A program made the translations under genes and the position numbers. Of a stretch of 64,000 bases of DNA, positions 1 through 9,239 are shown piece after piece. Each line of letters begins with the position of its first letter. Position 1 is the first letter of the stretch. The DNA lies in the NCBI RefSeq assembly GCF_001563225.1, contig NZ_CP014206.1:1984001-2048000 (forward strand), given 5' to 3'. Source of the DNA: Pseudodesulfovibrio indicus (lineage in GTDB: Bacteria > Desulfobacterota > Desulfovibrionia > Desulfovibrionales > Desulfovibrionaceae). The notes beneath the pieces were generated by a model. It was given only the letters and a program-made list of their open reading frames with translations. It had not been told where the DNA came from and ran no database searches.

Positions 1-177
1 GACATTTCTGAAACAATGCCATGAAGATATGTACAAGCGATTTGAGTAGATATCCCGCAGACGACAAGACGAGGGGTGTTTTAACCCCTGCTATATTGTT
101 TTGTATTCAAAATACTGAATTAGTCATCAAGTACGGCAACACCCTCTCGAAGAGTACACCACTAGTCAGGGAAAGAC

Positions 178-1573
178 ATGAATCAACAATCATCACCAAC
201 ACAACGAGAGCACTATTTCTACGTAGCGATTGCCAAATTCTTATTCTACCACCCAGAACATGGTGTTATTTCGGTAGCCGACCCAATTAAATTAAAAGAC
301 GCTGAACAGTATGCACTAAGCCCTCTCATTCTCTATGGCCTGTCTGTAGCGGGGGTACCTATTCGTTGGATGACATATACTCCAGCCGATAAGCCAAGGG
401 CATTTCGAGATGTTCTAACAGAGGCATGGCGTGATGCCAAAGGTCTACGAGGAAAACCAAACATTTTGTGGATAAACCGCCACCTAGCCAAGGCCAGCCC
501 GGACTTGAAGCAAAAGTTGGGAAAAATGGATGTTGAACTAAAAATCGTTGACGCCAAAAACAAATCTCTTGCCGCCTCACTACGGTCAGCTCAAGATTCC
601 AGCAAATGGTTACTCGCCACACACAGCAGCACGGACAAATCACCTAGCGAGTCTATCAAAGCACTTTGTATGGATGCTCAACGCGACCATGACTACTCTG
701 TAATGGATGGTAATAGGGGCACAAGGAGCGGAAAGGAGAAAGAAATGGTCCAGCAATGGATGTCCCTTTCAGCACAAAAGCCGATCACCTCTGCACCATG
801 TGAACTTGATTGGGAACTTGGCCCATGGCTATCGTCTTGGGAGTCCTCTGTCCCACCAAACCTACCCCGCTATATCTACCACGGTGGATTCAAACACGGT
901 GGATTCAAACAAAGGCCTTGCCTTCTGATAGGGGAAAACGTGCTGGAGGATGTTGCTGAGGATATTTTTTTGGATGACCAATACTGCGACAACGTAGCAG
1001 AGATAGCCAAGAACCTCATAGCGTGTTGGCCCAACCCTCCGGTTCAGATCGCAAAGAGTATAGGAACCACTCTTAAAAGACTACAATGGTTCACATCAAA
1101 GGAAGCGGCCCTTGATCCTGCTGTTCGAGCAGCCTTAGAGGACCTACTCAGTATCACTTATGATGAACGCATCGGTAATTATTCTGAAGACGGACCATAT
1201 GTTCTGATAGCTCAAAAGCCACTAGCTCTCAAAAATGCATACGAATCTATATCCGATGGTGGAGATGCATCTCCTTGTGAGATTGTTCCTCAAAATGGAG
1301 CCGCAGACCCAAGCTGGCGGTATATTTTACTCAACACATATGGAAAACCACCTAGCATTGTGATGTCCCCCCCGTGGTGCAACAATTACAGATCGACTTC
1401 CCGATCTGTTTGTGAATTATGAGGGTATCACTCAAGTTTCTCACGAGTTCTATAAAGATGTTGTTGTCACCTGTGCTCAAGCCTGTCGTAGCCCAGAGGC
1501 CAACGTCCGTGAGATGAGAGCCTTTGCAAAACGCTACGAGAAAAACTGGAATAATTGCTTTTGGCAACTCTAA
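178..1573 (+). pseudogene. Frameshifted gene of unknown function
   Basis: An open frame from ATG 178 stops at 1422, but after a run of seven C (about 1377-1383) a neighbouring frame continues without interruption to TAA at 1573. Removing one C joins the two into a protein of about 464 residues. I recognise no domain. The product is soluble-looking, with no signal peptide or membrane segment, and has a short duplicated HGGFK-type motif around residues 238-246 from a local DNA duplication. The AT-rich composition differs from the core genes further right and suggests acquired DNA. Whether the frameshift is real, phase-variable or a consensus error cannot be decided here. Confidence 0.55.
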
Positions 1574-1615
1574 TAAAGAGATTCAAAACAACGCATAAAG
1601 ACTGGATTAATAAGT

Positions 1616-1816
1616 ATGACTGACACGACCTCAATAAAGACTCTTGGCCGATTCAAGCTCGGAGAAGATGTAATCGTGATCAAAGACGGGTCTGAAAATT
1701 ATGGTAAATACGGAGTTGTTTGGAAGATCAGGAACTACAACGACAACCCCAAAATTTCTGTCTCGTTTGATGGCGAAATATTCAACTATCGGCCAGAAGA
1801 CCTTGATCTAGCGTAA
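1616..1816 (+). CDS. Small hypothetical protein, SH3/KOW-like
   Basis: A 66-residue protein 42 bp after the preceding reading frame and in the same direction. The sequence has the look of a small beta-barrel: a GEDVIVIKDG start, then KYGVVWKI, then ISVSFDGEIFNYRPEDLDL, resembling SH3- or KOW-like folds that bind nucleic acid or protein. There is no recognisable catalytic motif. It may be cotranscribed with the unknown gene upstream. The family is not identified and the fold comparison is inference. Confidence 0.5.
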   Translation: MTDTTSIKTLGRFKLGEDVIVIKDGSENYGKYGVVWKIRNYNDNPKISVSFDGEIFNYRPEDLDLA

Positions 1817-1835
1817 ACGCAGTTAAGTAACAACT

Positions 1836-1860
1836 ATGGGGCTTCGGCCCATTTCTCAAC
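1836..1860 (+). terminator. Weak hairpin after the small hypothetical gene
   Basis: A short GC stem (ATGGGGC / GCCCAT with a TTCG loop) 20 bp after the stop codon, followed by loosely T-rich sequence. It is a plausible weak terminator separating the left genes from the cytochrome operon. Confidence 0.35.
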
Positions 1861-1994
1861 ACGTTTTCAGTTTTTCCCCGACTTCATCTCTTCCCAAAAA
1901 ACGCTACCCATTTTGTGTACAACCTGCTAGAGAACTTAACATCTCTGGCTGGGGGACAAATGCCAGAACTGGAATACTGCAACTTGGAGGAGGT

Positions 1995-2567
1995 ATGGAT
2001 CGAAAAAGAAAATCGATCTTGCTCATCGCTTTTGGAATCGTGATAGCATTCCCGATCTTTAGCATGACTTACTACACCATGGTGAGGACATCGACGCCTG
2101 AATTTTGTGGCTCATGTCATGAGATTCGTCCTGCCGTAATGGCATGGAAATCGTCAACGCATGTCAATAATGGTCAGGGTTTTGTGGCTGACTGTATGGA
2201 CTGTCATTTACCTGCACCCCATGATACATTTGACTTTTTTTATGCCAAAGCGGCTCACGGGCTCAAGGATGTCGTTGCCCACTTTACCGGTGGAGCGGAG
2301 ACCTATGACCGTCAAGTCATGAAAGAGCATGTCTGGTCAACCATGAAAAATGACCAGTGCATGAAATGCCATCGCAACCTGCTACATATGCCAGCGAAGC
2401 GGGGAGCAATGTTGGCGCATCGCAAAGTACTCTATGCCAACAATGGCGAGGAATACCGATGCACCGACTGTCACAGAGAATTGGTTCACAATGTCCGACA
2501 GTTCTACGACTACAAGCAGTTCAACGCTCCGTATCGAGCCAATGGCCTGCGAACTCTAGGGAAATAG
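1995..2567 (+). CDS. NapC/NrfH-family tetraheme cytochrome c, quinol dehydrogenase
   Basis: This 190-residue protein has one N-terminal membrane anchor (about residues 8-27) and four CxxCH haem motifs (CGSCH, CMDCH, CMKCH, CTDCH), the layout of NrfH/NapC quinol dehydrogenases. It would take electrons from menaquinol and pass them to the periplasmic octaheme cytochrome encoded 11 bp downstream. The start at 1995 is chosen because a strong AGGAGG lies three bases upstream and the anchor follows immediately; an upstream in-frame start at 1836 overlaps a hairpin and adds no conserved sequence. In bacteria with HAO-like reductases this partner is sometimes called HaoC. The exact subfamily is not resolved. 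Confidence 0.85.
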   Translation: MDRKRKSILLIAFGIVIAFPIFSMTYYTMVRTSTPEFCGSCHEIRPAVMAWKSSTHVNNGQGFVADCMDCHLPAPHDTFDFFYAKAAHGLKDVVAHFTGGAETYDRQVMKEHVWSTMKNDQCMKCHRNLLHMPAKRGAMLAHRKVLYANNGEEYRCTDCHRELVHNVRQFYDYKQFNAPYRANGLRTLGK

Positions 2568-2578
2568 GAGGGTTTGGA

Positions 2579-3958
2579 ATGAGAAGAAGCGTGATTATAA
2601 CACTGGCTATCGCGATGACCGCCCTTTTCGCGACAGCGGCGGCAGCACAAAACTTCCCGAAGGTTCGGGAATTGCGCATGGATAGGGCAACTCCACCTCA
2701 GGGTGTTGCCTGTATCGAATGTCATAAACAGGAAACTCCGGGCATCTTTGCCGATTGGGCTATGAGTCGACACGCCTCGGCAGGTATCACCTGCCTTGAC
2801 TGCCACCAGGCACAGCCCGGCGATAAAGATATCGCAGTAGACCACGAAAAATATTACTCCAGAGGCGATATGCCCATGGGAGAGAAACAGTACTTTGTTC
2901 CCATCGCCTCTCCCGTCACCCCCAAAGACTGCTCTCGTTGTCACCCTGATGAGGCTAAGCAGTACTCCAAAAGCAAGCACGCCAACACCGTTGAAATCAT
3001 GTGGAAGATTGATCCGTGGCTGAACGGAGGCATGAATTCAGACAATGAGCGCAAAACTGGTTGTTACTACTGCCACGGCACCGTTCTCAAGATGAAGGAC
3101 GGCAAACTCGACCCAGACACTTGGCCCAACGTCGGTGTTGGTCGTGTAAACTTGGATGGTTCCCTCGGTAGCTGCACCAGTTGTCATACCCGCCACCGCT
3201 TCTCGGTGATGGAAGCGCGCAAGCCTGAGACTTGTGGGCAGTGCCATCTTGGCCCAGACCATCCGCAAATTGAAATCTATAATGAATCCAAGCATGGCGA
3301 CATCTACCAGGCCTTCAAGCACGAGTATAACTTCGATTCCGCTCCCGGAGCATGGACTCCCGGTGTGGATTACCGCGCTCCGACCTGTGCCTCCTGTCAC
3401 ATGTCCGGTTCCGGTAAGCAGCCGACCACCCACGATGTGACCGAACGTCTCTCCTGGGAACTCCAGGCTCCGCTGACTGTGCGTCCGCAGGACTTCAAAC
3501 CGTTCCCTTCCGGCACCGACTGGAAAGTTGAGCGCGATAAGATGAAGGATATCTGCAAGCAGTGCCACGGCACCGCCTGGGTCGAAGACCATTACACCCA
3601 GACCGACAAAGCAGTTGAAGAGTATAACGAAGTGTACTTCAAGCCTGCTAAGAAGATGCTTGATGACCTTTACGCCAAGGGGCTTCTCGACAAGACAAAG
3701 TTCTTCGATGAACACGTTGAAGTTGAGTACTATGAACTGTGGCACCACGAAGGTCGTCGCGCAAGAATGGGTTCTGCCATGATGGCCCCGGACTATGCAT
3801 GGTGGCATGGGTTCTATGAGTGCAAGCACCGCTACAACAAGTTCATGGAAGAAGCGCGTCACCTCATTGAAACCAACACCAAGGCCTACAAGTACCCTGA
3901 CTTCCCGAACACTGGTGGAGATACCACCAAGCCTGTGGAAGTTTTTGGCAAGCAGTAA
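2579..3958 (+). CDS. HAO-like octaheme cytochrome c
   Basis: A 459-residue secreted protein with a signal peptide cleaved near residue 23 and eight CxxCH motifs (CIECH, CLDCH, CSRCH, CYYCH, CTSCH, CGQCH, CASCH, CKQCH). Haem count, spacing and the C-terminal block around WHHEGRRARMG and DYAWWHGFYE match the hydroxylamine oxidoreductase family. In anaerobes with a NapC/NrfH partner, such proteins (epsilon-HAO) work as reductases of nitrite or hydroxylamine rather than as oxidases. The preferred start has GGAGG upstream. The adjacent tetraheme cytochrome is the likely electron donor. Placement beside hcp, HPP and the flavodiiron gene supports a role in nitrogen-oxide metabolism or detoxification; the reaction direction is inferred. 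Confidence 0.85.
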   Translation: MRRSVIITLAIAMTALFATAAAAQNFPKVRELRMDRATPPQGVACIECHKQETPGIFADWAMSRHASAGITCLDCHQAQPGDKDIAVDHEKYYSRGDMPMGEKQYFVPIASPVTPKDCSRCHPDEAKQYSKSKHANTVEIMWKIDPWLNGGMNSDNERKTGCYYCHGTVLKMKDGKLDPDTWPNVGVGRVNLDGSLGSCTSCHTRHRFSVMEARKPETCGQCHLGPDHPQIEIYNESKHGDIYQAFKHEYNFDSAPGAWTPGVDYRAPTCASCHMSGSGKQPTTHDVTERLSWELQAPLTVRPQDFKPFPSGTDWKVERDKMKDICKQCHGTAWVEDHYTQTDKAVEEYNEVYFKPAKKMLDDLYAKGLLDKTKFFDEHVEVEYYELWHHEGRRARMGSAMMAPDYAWWHGFYECKHRYNKFMEEARHLIETNTKAYKYPDFPNTGGDTTKPVEVFGKQ

Positions 3959-3982
3959 GCCACCTAACCGTTACCAATATCA

Positions 3983-4014
3983 AGAGGGAGGGGCTTGAGC
4001 CCCTCCCTCTTTTT
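3983..4014 (+). terminator. Rho-independent terminator of the cytochrome operon
   Basis: A perfect 12-bp GC-rich stem (AGAGGGAGGGGC / GCCCCTCCCTCT) with a TTGA loop and a T run, starting 25 bp after the octaheme gene. Confidence 0.9.
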
Positions 4015-4162
4015 ATATTCAGCACTTGAACCGATGATTGATTCCTTTAACGCCACTAACCGATTCCTATTGATGAGGTCATGTTTAGTAGATATGATGC
4101 GAGTGTTTTTGCTTGAGTTTAGAGACGCTACACTCTCACAGTTTCAAACAGCACGGAAACCT

Positions 4163-4366
4163 ATGCTTACCTATACCTTGATTGGCCTGTTGGCCTTTAT
4201 AGCGGGCCTTGTTTTTGGAAGATATATTTTGCCCTTTCCCCTATGGGATAGAGGGGGTTCCCTCACCCGCCGAAATCGTAGGCAACCAGCCAACTTGAAT
4301 CGTTTCAATTTTGACAAACAAAAAAAATACGAAAAGGAAGGCCGAAAATTTCCATTTTCATATTAA
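4163..4366 (+). CDS. Possible small membrane protein
   Basis: An open frame extends from 3995, but that start lies inside a terminator, so the ATG at 4163 is preferred. It gives 67 residues: a single hydrophobic helix (LIGLLAFIAGLVFGRYI) followed by a basic, polar tail rich in Asn, Lys and Arg. No family is recognised and no convincing ribosome-binding site is seen. It may be spurious. Confidence 0.3.
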   Translation: MLTYTLIGLLAFIAGLVFGRYILPFPLWDRGGSLTRRNRRQPANLNRFNFDKQKKYEKEGRKFPFSY

Positions 4367-4458
4367 TGAACTGTCGTCTGCCAAAAGAGAAGCATTCGAC
4401 AACCACTCAGCAACGATTGATTTTTTATAGAAGATTAGCTGGCAACGAGTGTTATTAA

Positions 4459-4472
4459 TTGACCCAGGTCAA
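4459..4472. promoter_or_regulatory. FNR/CRP-type palindrome, candidate HcpR operator
   Basis: A perfect inverted repeat TTGACC-CA-GGTCAA about 137 bp upstream of hcp. FNR/CRP-family regulators bind such palindromes, and HcpR, a member of that family, controls hcp and nitrite/NO genes in Desulfovibrio. No HcpR gene lies in the window, so the assignment is inference. Confidence 0.5.
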
Positions 4473-4609
4473 AGACAACTCCGACCAATGAAGCTAAACT
4501 ATGCCCCAACAGACTTAATAACTCAGTGTGATGACGATTAGGATAGTATCGTATCTTTCCTACTCTATTGAGATTTTCAAGCGACAACCCTTAACGTGAG
4601 GAGACATGT

Positions 4610-6271
4610 ATGTTCTGTTACCAATGTCAAGAAACGGCTAAAAACGCAGGTTGCACAATCAAAGGAATGTGCGGAAAGCCGGAGGAAACGGCCAATCTTC
4701 AAGATCTTCTGATTTTTGTCCTTAGAGGTATCGCGGTATATGGAGAAAAACTTAAGGAATTGGGACAGCCGGACCGGACAAATGATGATTTTGTACTCCA
4801 AGGATTATTTGCGACCATTACCAACGCCAATTGGGATGATGTCCGTTTCGAAGGCATGATTGAAGATGCCCTGAATCGCCGTGACGCGCTCAAAGCGAAA
4901 TTCATGGATGGTTACAAGGCAAAAAATGGCAAAGAATATACAGACTCTCTGCCCGAGGCAGCGACGTGGAGTGGGCCGGTTTCTTCTTTTGCGGAGAAGG
5001 CCAAAACCGTCGGCATCCAGGCCACTGAAGATGAAGACGTACGCTCCCTGCGTGAATTTTTGATCATCGGTCTCAAAGGCGTCGCCGCATATGCTGAGCA
5101 CGCTGCTGTCCTCGGCTACCGTAAGCCGGAAATCGATGACTTCATGCTTGAAGCACTGGCTTCTACAACCAAAGACCTGTCTGTGGATGAAATGGTCGGC
5201 CTGGTTATGAAGGCTGGAGAAATCGCAGTCACAACGATGGCTCTGCTGGATGAGGCCAACACCACCACATACGGAAATCCGGAAATCACCGAAGTCAACA
5301 TCGGCGTGGGTAACAAACCCGGCATCCTTATCAGCGGCCATGACCTCAAGGACATGGAAGAGCTGCTCAAGCAGACTGAGGGAACGGGCATCGACGTCTA
5401 TACGCATGGCGAGATGCTCCCTGCCAACTACTATCCGGCCTTCAAGAAGTATGACCACTTCGTAGGCAACTATGGTGGTTCATGGTGGCATCAGAACACG
5501 GAATTCGAGGACTTCAATGGCCCAATCCTTCTGACCACCAACTGTCTCGTGCCGCTTAAGAAAAGCAACACCTACCTCGACCGTCTCTATACAACGGGCG
5601 TCGTGGGGTACGAAGGAGCCACGCATATCGCCGAGCGTCCCGAAGGCGGAGCCAAGGACTTTTCGGGGATCATTGCCCAGGCAAAGCAGTGTTCGCCCCC
5701 TACGGAACTCGAAAAGGGCACCATCGTCGGCGGCTTCGCGCATCATCAGGTCACCGCATTGGCCGACAAAGTCGTGGATGCCGTCAAGTCGGGTGCGATC
5801 AAGCGGTTCGTGGTCATGGCAGGTTGTGATGGACGCCAGAAGTCTCGCGAGTACTACACGGAAGTCGCAGAAAACCTTCCCAAAGACACGGTTATCCTGA
5901 CCGCCGGATGTGCCAAGTTCCGCTATAACAAGCTGGACCTCGGTGACATCGGCGGTATCCCGCGTGTGCTCGACGCAGGACAGTGCAATGACTCCTATTC
6001 CCTCGCTGTCATTGCACTCAAGCTCAAGGAGATATTTGAACTGGAAGACATCAATGATCTCCCGGTGTCCTACGACATCGCCTGGTACGAACAAAAGGCC
6101 GTTGCGGTACTTCTCGCTCTGCTCTTCCTGGGCGTCAAAGGCATCCGTCTTGGACCGACTCTGCCTGGATTTCTGTCTCCCAATGTCGCCAAGGTCGTCA
6201 TAGAGAAATTTGACCTCAAGCCCATTGGAACCGTTCAGGAAGACATCGCTGCCATGATGGCTGGCAAATAA
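4610..6271 (+). CDS. hcp: Hybrid cluster protein (hydroxylamine reductase)
   Basis: This 553-residue protein begins [15 protein letters not shown], with cysteines at 3, 6, 15 and 21 that hold the N-terminal Fe-S cluster of class I Hcp, as in Desulfovibrio. Downstream blocks with conserved Cys, His and Glu residues (for example [27 protein letters not shown]) match the ligands of the hybrid 4Fe-2O-2S cluster. Length and order fit the family. The enzyme is cytoplasmic; it reduces hydroxylamine in vitro and acts as an NO reductase in nitrosative-stress defence. A GAGG sequence precedes the ATG. It has its own terminator and an upstream FNR-type palindrome, so it is probably monocistronic and induced by nitrogen oxides. 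Confidence 0.97.
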   Translation: MFCYQCQETAKNAGCTIKGMCGKPEETANLQDLLIFVLRGIAVYGEKLKELGQPDRTNDDFVLQGLFATITNANWDDVRFEGMIEDALNRRDALKAKFMDGYKAKNGKEYTDSLPEAATWSGPVSSFAEKAKTVGIQATEDEDVRSLREFLIIGLKGVAAYAEHAAVLGYRKPEIDDFMLEALASTTKDLSVDEMVGLVMKAGEIAVTTMALLDEANTTTYGNPEITEVNIGVGNKPGILISGHDLKDMEELLKQTEGTGIDVYTHGEMLPANYYPAFKKYDHFVGNYGGSWWHQNTEFEDFNGPILLTTNCLVPLKKSNTYLDRLYTTGVVGYEGATHIAERPEGGAKDFSGIIAQAKQCSPPTELEKGTIVGGFAHHQVTALADKVVDAVKSGAIKRFVVMAGCDGRQKSREYYTEVAENLPKDTVILTAGCAKFRYNKLDLGDIGGIPRVLDAGQCNDSYSLAVIALKLKEIFELEDINDLPVSYDIAWYEQKAVAVLLALLFLGVKGIRLGPTLPGFLSPNVAKVVIEKFDLKPIGTVQEDIAAMMAGK

Positions 6272-6282
6272 CATCAATAGCC

Positions 6283-6322
6283 CAGTGCCCGCCGGATTGC
6301 AGTTCGGCGGGCACTGCTTTTT
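6283..6322 (+). terminator. Rho-independent terminator of hcp
   Basis: A 12-bp stem (CAGTGCCCGCCG / CGGCGGGCACTG) with a 10-base loop and a T run, 12 bp after the hcp stop. Confidence 0.92.
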
Positions 6323-6385
6323 CCTGACTTTCAAGTTGGCATGCACGATTCACCAAAATCCGCATGCGTCGATAAAAGAGCGACA

Positions 6386-6979
6386 ATGAAAAAACAGTGT
6401 GATCCTTTAATGCTGACAGATGAAGACATCCTCGATGCCATGCAAGCCATGCAGGGCTATGTGGACATTACACCGGGGACGTTCAAAGAAATTTATTCGA
6501 TATCGTATGATTTGGCTTTGAAAAGAATCAGATCATTGGGAAAAGCGGAAGAGATCATGACCGCGCCCGTTCATTGCTTGAACAAAGAAATGAGCCTCAC
6601 AGAGGCGGCTTCTTTCATGGCCGAACACGGCATCAGCGGCGCGCCGGTCATCGATCACAAAGGGATTGTCTGCGGGGTCATTTCTGAGAAGGATTTTCTC
6701 CGCAAAATGGGACTGCCAACAACCGCAGGCATCATGTCCGTCGTTGGAGAATGTCTGACAGTCAACAAGTGCTTGGTTTCCGGCCTGCGAGACCATTACG
6801 TCCATGAAATAATGAGCCAGCCTCCCGTATCCGCACGGGAGGAAACAACGCTGGCTGAAATCTCACAACTGTTCACGAACCATTCAATAAATCGAATCCC
6901 CATCTGCAATATGGATGGATACCCCCTCGGAATCATAACGAGAAGCGATCTCGTCAGCTCCATGTGTCAAACGGTGTAA
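6386..6979 (+). CDS. Two-CBS-domain protein, partner of the HPP protein
   Basis: A 197-residue protein with a short N-terminal helical domain (LTDEDILDAMQAMQGYVDITPG) and two CBS domains (about residues 50-110 and 140-195; EIMTAPVHCL and EIMSQPPVSA begin them). CBS pairs bind adenine nucleotides and gate partner proteins. It lies three bases before the HPP gene. In other bacteria HPP and CBS domains occur fused in one polypeptide, so this pair is a split form and the CBS protein probably regulates the HPP protein. The ATG at 6386 is preferred to the in-frame ATG at 6341 because a purine-rich AAGAGCG lies just upstream; both are possible. Confidence 0.85.
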   Translation: MKKQCDPLMLTDEDILDAMQAMQGYVDITPGTFKEIYSISYDLALKRIRSLGKAEEIMTAPVHCLNKEMSLTEAASFMAEHGISGAPVIDHKGIVCGVISEKDFLRKMGLPTTAGIMSVVGECLTVNKCLVSGLRDHYVHEIMSQPPVSAREETTLAEISQLFTNHSINRIPICNMDGYPLGIITRSDLVSSMCQTV

Positions 6980-6982
6980 TAG

Positions 6983-7519
6983 ATGAATATTTTTGGAAAA
7001 ATGAAAGGAACCACACAGAGTCCTCCCAGAGTCGGAAGCTCAGAGGTAGTCTGGTCGTGGATAGGCGCCTTTCTCGGCATTGCGCTTGTGGGTTCATTTC
7101 AATCTTTGATTGTCGATAGCATTGACCGCAACCTTCTGATCGGTTCATTCGGAGCCACGGCAGTCCTCGTCTACGGAGCGATACGCAGCCCGTTGGCGCA
7201 GCCACGAAACGTCCTCGGCGGACATGTCCTCTCGGCGATAGTCGGTGTGCTGTCATTTCAGATAGCGGGGGACATCACCTGGCTGGCGGCGGCCCTGGCC
7301 GTATCTACCGCCATAGCGTTGATGCACGTAACCAAGACATTACACCCTCCGGGTGGTGCGACCGCGCTCATAGCCGTGATCGGCGGCGATTCGATCCACA
7401 ACCTGGGATATTTTTATGCGCTGATTCCGGTTGGTCTCGGAGCGATTCTTCTCCTCGCAGTCGCATTAGTGGTCAACAATATGGCCGGTAAGCGGCGTTA
7501 TCCCGAGTTCTGGCTTTAA
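6983..7519 (+). CDS. HPP-family membrane protein, possible nitrite transporter
   Basis: A 178-residue inner-membrane protein with about four hydrophobic helices and the signature HPPGGATAL, with its preceding KTL, that names the HPP family. Plant and cyanobacterial HPP proteins have been linked to nitrite transport. Here the gene sits between hcp and the flavodiiron gene and follows its CBS partner by three bases, so nitrite handling is a reasonable guess. Substrate and direction are not shown by the sequence. Confidence 0.85.
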   Translation: MNIFGKMKGTTQSPPRVGSSEVVWSWIGAFLGIALVGSFQSLIVDSIDRNLLIGSFGATAVLVYGAIRSPLAQPRNVLGGHVLSAIVGVLSFQIAGDITWLAAALAVSTAIALMHVTKTLHPPGGATALIAVIGGDSIHNLGYFYALIPVGLGAILLLAVALVVNNMAGKRRYPEFWL

Positions 7520-7576
7520 ATTGGCTAGCTTCAAAGCGAATACGCTTCAACCAATCACACCATAAAGGGGGATAAA

Positions 7577-8764
7577 ATGAGTTTCAAACTGACAGAGAGC
7601 GTTACCTGGGTCGGTAAGATTGATTGGGAATTACAAAAATTCCATGGAGAGGAGTACTCAACTTTCAAAGGCTCTTCTTACAATTCATACCTCGTCCGAG
7701 ATGAAAAAACAGTTCTGATCGACACGGTCTATGGCCCCTTTGGAAAGGACTTCGTCGCCAATCTGGAAAGAGAAATCGATTTGGACAAGATCGACTACAT
7801 CGTCATGAACCACTGCGAGGTGGATCATAGCGGGGGGCTACCGGAACTCATGCGCCGCATACCGGACGTACCGATTTACTGTTCAGCCCAAGCGGTAAAA
7901 ATACTGAAAGGCTACTACCACTCTGACTGGAATTTCCAGGTGGTCAAAACGGGAGATACTCTCTCCCTGGGAGAGAAAACCCTATCCTTCATTTCAGCCC
8001 CGATGCTCCATTGGCCGGACTCCATGTTCACCTATATGGACAAGGAGAACGTCTTATTCAGCAACGACGCCTTTGGTCACCATCTCGCATCCGACCTAAT
8101 GTACAACGATTTGGTCGATCAGGAAGAACTCATGAACGAATGCATAAAATATTATGCAAACATCCTCACGCCGTTCAGCAAGTTAGTGACAAAAAAGATC
8201 AACGAAGTGGTTGGGCTGGGATTGCCCGTTGACTTCATCTTCCCCAGCCATGGCATCATGTGGCGCGACAATCCTCTTCAGATCGTCCAGAAATACCTGG
8301 AATGGGCCGACGACTACCAGGAAGATCAAGTGACCATCATTTATGACACAATGTGGAACAGCACGCGGGACATGGCCGAAGCTATAGCCTCAGGAATCCG
8401 CCAGGCAAACAAAGAGGTCGTCATCAAAATACTCCATGTCGGACAACGCGATAAGAATGACATTCTCACGGAGATCTTCCGCTCCAAAATGGTGGTGGCC
8501 GGTTGTTCGACCATCAACAAAGGCATTCTCTCCCATATGGCGGGCATGCTCGAAATGATCCACGGGCTCTCCTTCAAGAACAAAAAGGGTGCCGCCTTCG
8601 GCTCCTACGGCTGGTCGGGAGAGAGTGTCAAAATGATTTCTGACAGTCTTGAAAAAGCAGGAATAGAAGTGGTCGCGGAAGGTTTAAAGACACTGTGGAA
8701 ACCCGACGATGCAGGTCGTCAGGAATGCGAAGCATACGGTCGGCAACTCGCTGAATATTTATAG
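7577..8764 (+). CDS. roo: Flavodiiron protein (rubredoxin:oxygen / NO oxidoreductase)
   Basis: This 395-residue protein has an N-terminal metallo-beta-lactamase domain with the diiron ligands NHCEVDHSGG (H79, E81, D83, H84), H145, D164 and H225, and a C-terminal flavodoxin domain (about residues 250-395) that binds FMN. It matches Desulfovibrio Roo in length and order. Roo-type enzymes reduce O2 to water, and NO to N2O, using rubredoxin as donor; a rubredoxin lies at 19771 but is not linked. AAGGGGG precedes the ATG, and the cupin gene follows 18 bp later, probably cotranscribed. The neighbourhood of hcp and the octaheme cytochrome suggests combined NO/O2 protection. Confidence 0.95.
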   Translation: MSFKLTESVTWVGKIDWELQKFHGEEYSTFKGSSYNSYLVRDEKTVLIDTVYGPFGKDFVANLEREIDLDKIDYIVMNHCEVDHSGGLPELMRRIPDVPIYCSAQAVKILKGYYHSDWNFQVVKTGDTLSLGEKTLSFISAPMLHWPDSMFTYMDKENVLFSNDAFGHHLASDLMYNDLVDQEELMNECIKYYANILTPFSKLVTKKINEVVGLGLPVDFIFPSHGIMWRDNPLQIVQKYLEWADDYQEDQVTIIYDTMWNSTRDMAEAIASGIRQANKEVVIKILHVGQRDKNDILTEIFRSKMVVAGCSTINKGILSHMAGMLEMIHGLSFKNKKGAAFGSYGWSGESVKMISDSLEKAGIEVVAEGLKTLWKPDDAGRQECEAYGRQLAEYL

Positions 8765-8782
8765 CCTTAATAAGGAGATAAC

Positions 8783-9112
8783 ATGAGTAAGACCAAGAAA
8801 GTCGGCGTAGCTTTTGGAGTTGAGGGATCGATTCAATATGCCGATGACTCCGTCGTCAGCCAGACTCTGCTCAACAAAGATACCGGAACAATCACCCTCT
8901 TCGCCTTTGACGAAGGCCAGGGATTGAGCGAACACACAGCCCCGTTTGATGCAGTCGTCCACATTCTGGACGGACAAGCCCAGATCACCATTGGCGGAGA
9001 GTCTCATATTGCCGGTAAAGGCGAGATGATCATCATGCCTGCCAACATTCCTCATGCTCTTCATGCCGAGCAAAAGTTTAAGATGCTCCTGACCATGATT
9101 CGCGGGAGCTAA
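8783..9112 (+). CDS. Small cupin-domain protein
   Basis: A 109-residue single-cupin protein. The two cupin motifs are visible: EHTAPFDAVVHILDGQAQITIGG and GEMIIMPANIPHALHA. Metal-ligand histidines are partly present (H in SEHT, H in VVHI and IPHAL). It follows roo by 18 bp with an AAGGAG site, so it is probably in the same operon. Small cupins of this type are common beside redox-stress genes in anaerobes; the function is unknown. Confidence 0.85.
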   Translation: MSKTKKVGVAFGVEGSIQYADDSVVSQTLLNKDTGTITLFAFDEGQGLSEHTAPFDAVVHILDGQAQITIGGESHIAGKGEMIIMPANIPHALHAEQKFKMLLTMIRGS

Positions 9113-9198
9113 CCCATAACATCCATAACCCCTAGTAGCACCTAAGGGTGCGCCAACGACTGGGTATAATTTGTATATTCTTTTGTATATTCCACGAA

Positions 9199-9231
9199 AA
9201 AAGGCTTAGAAGGAAAACCTTCTAAGCCTTT
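9199..9231. terminator. Bidirectional terminator-like hairpin
   Basis: A 14-bp perfect stem AAAGGCTTAGAAGG / CCTTCTAAGCCTTT with an AAAA loop. It closes the roo-cupin unit and faces the tRNA relic on the other strand. Confidence 0.75.
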
Positions 9232-9239
9232 ATAATCAT

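Noticed and set aside
3995-4162. N-terminal extension of the small frame ending at 4366
   Set aside because: The start lies inside a perfect terminator, so the extension is unlikely to be translated.
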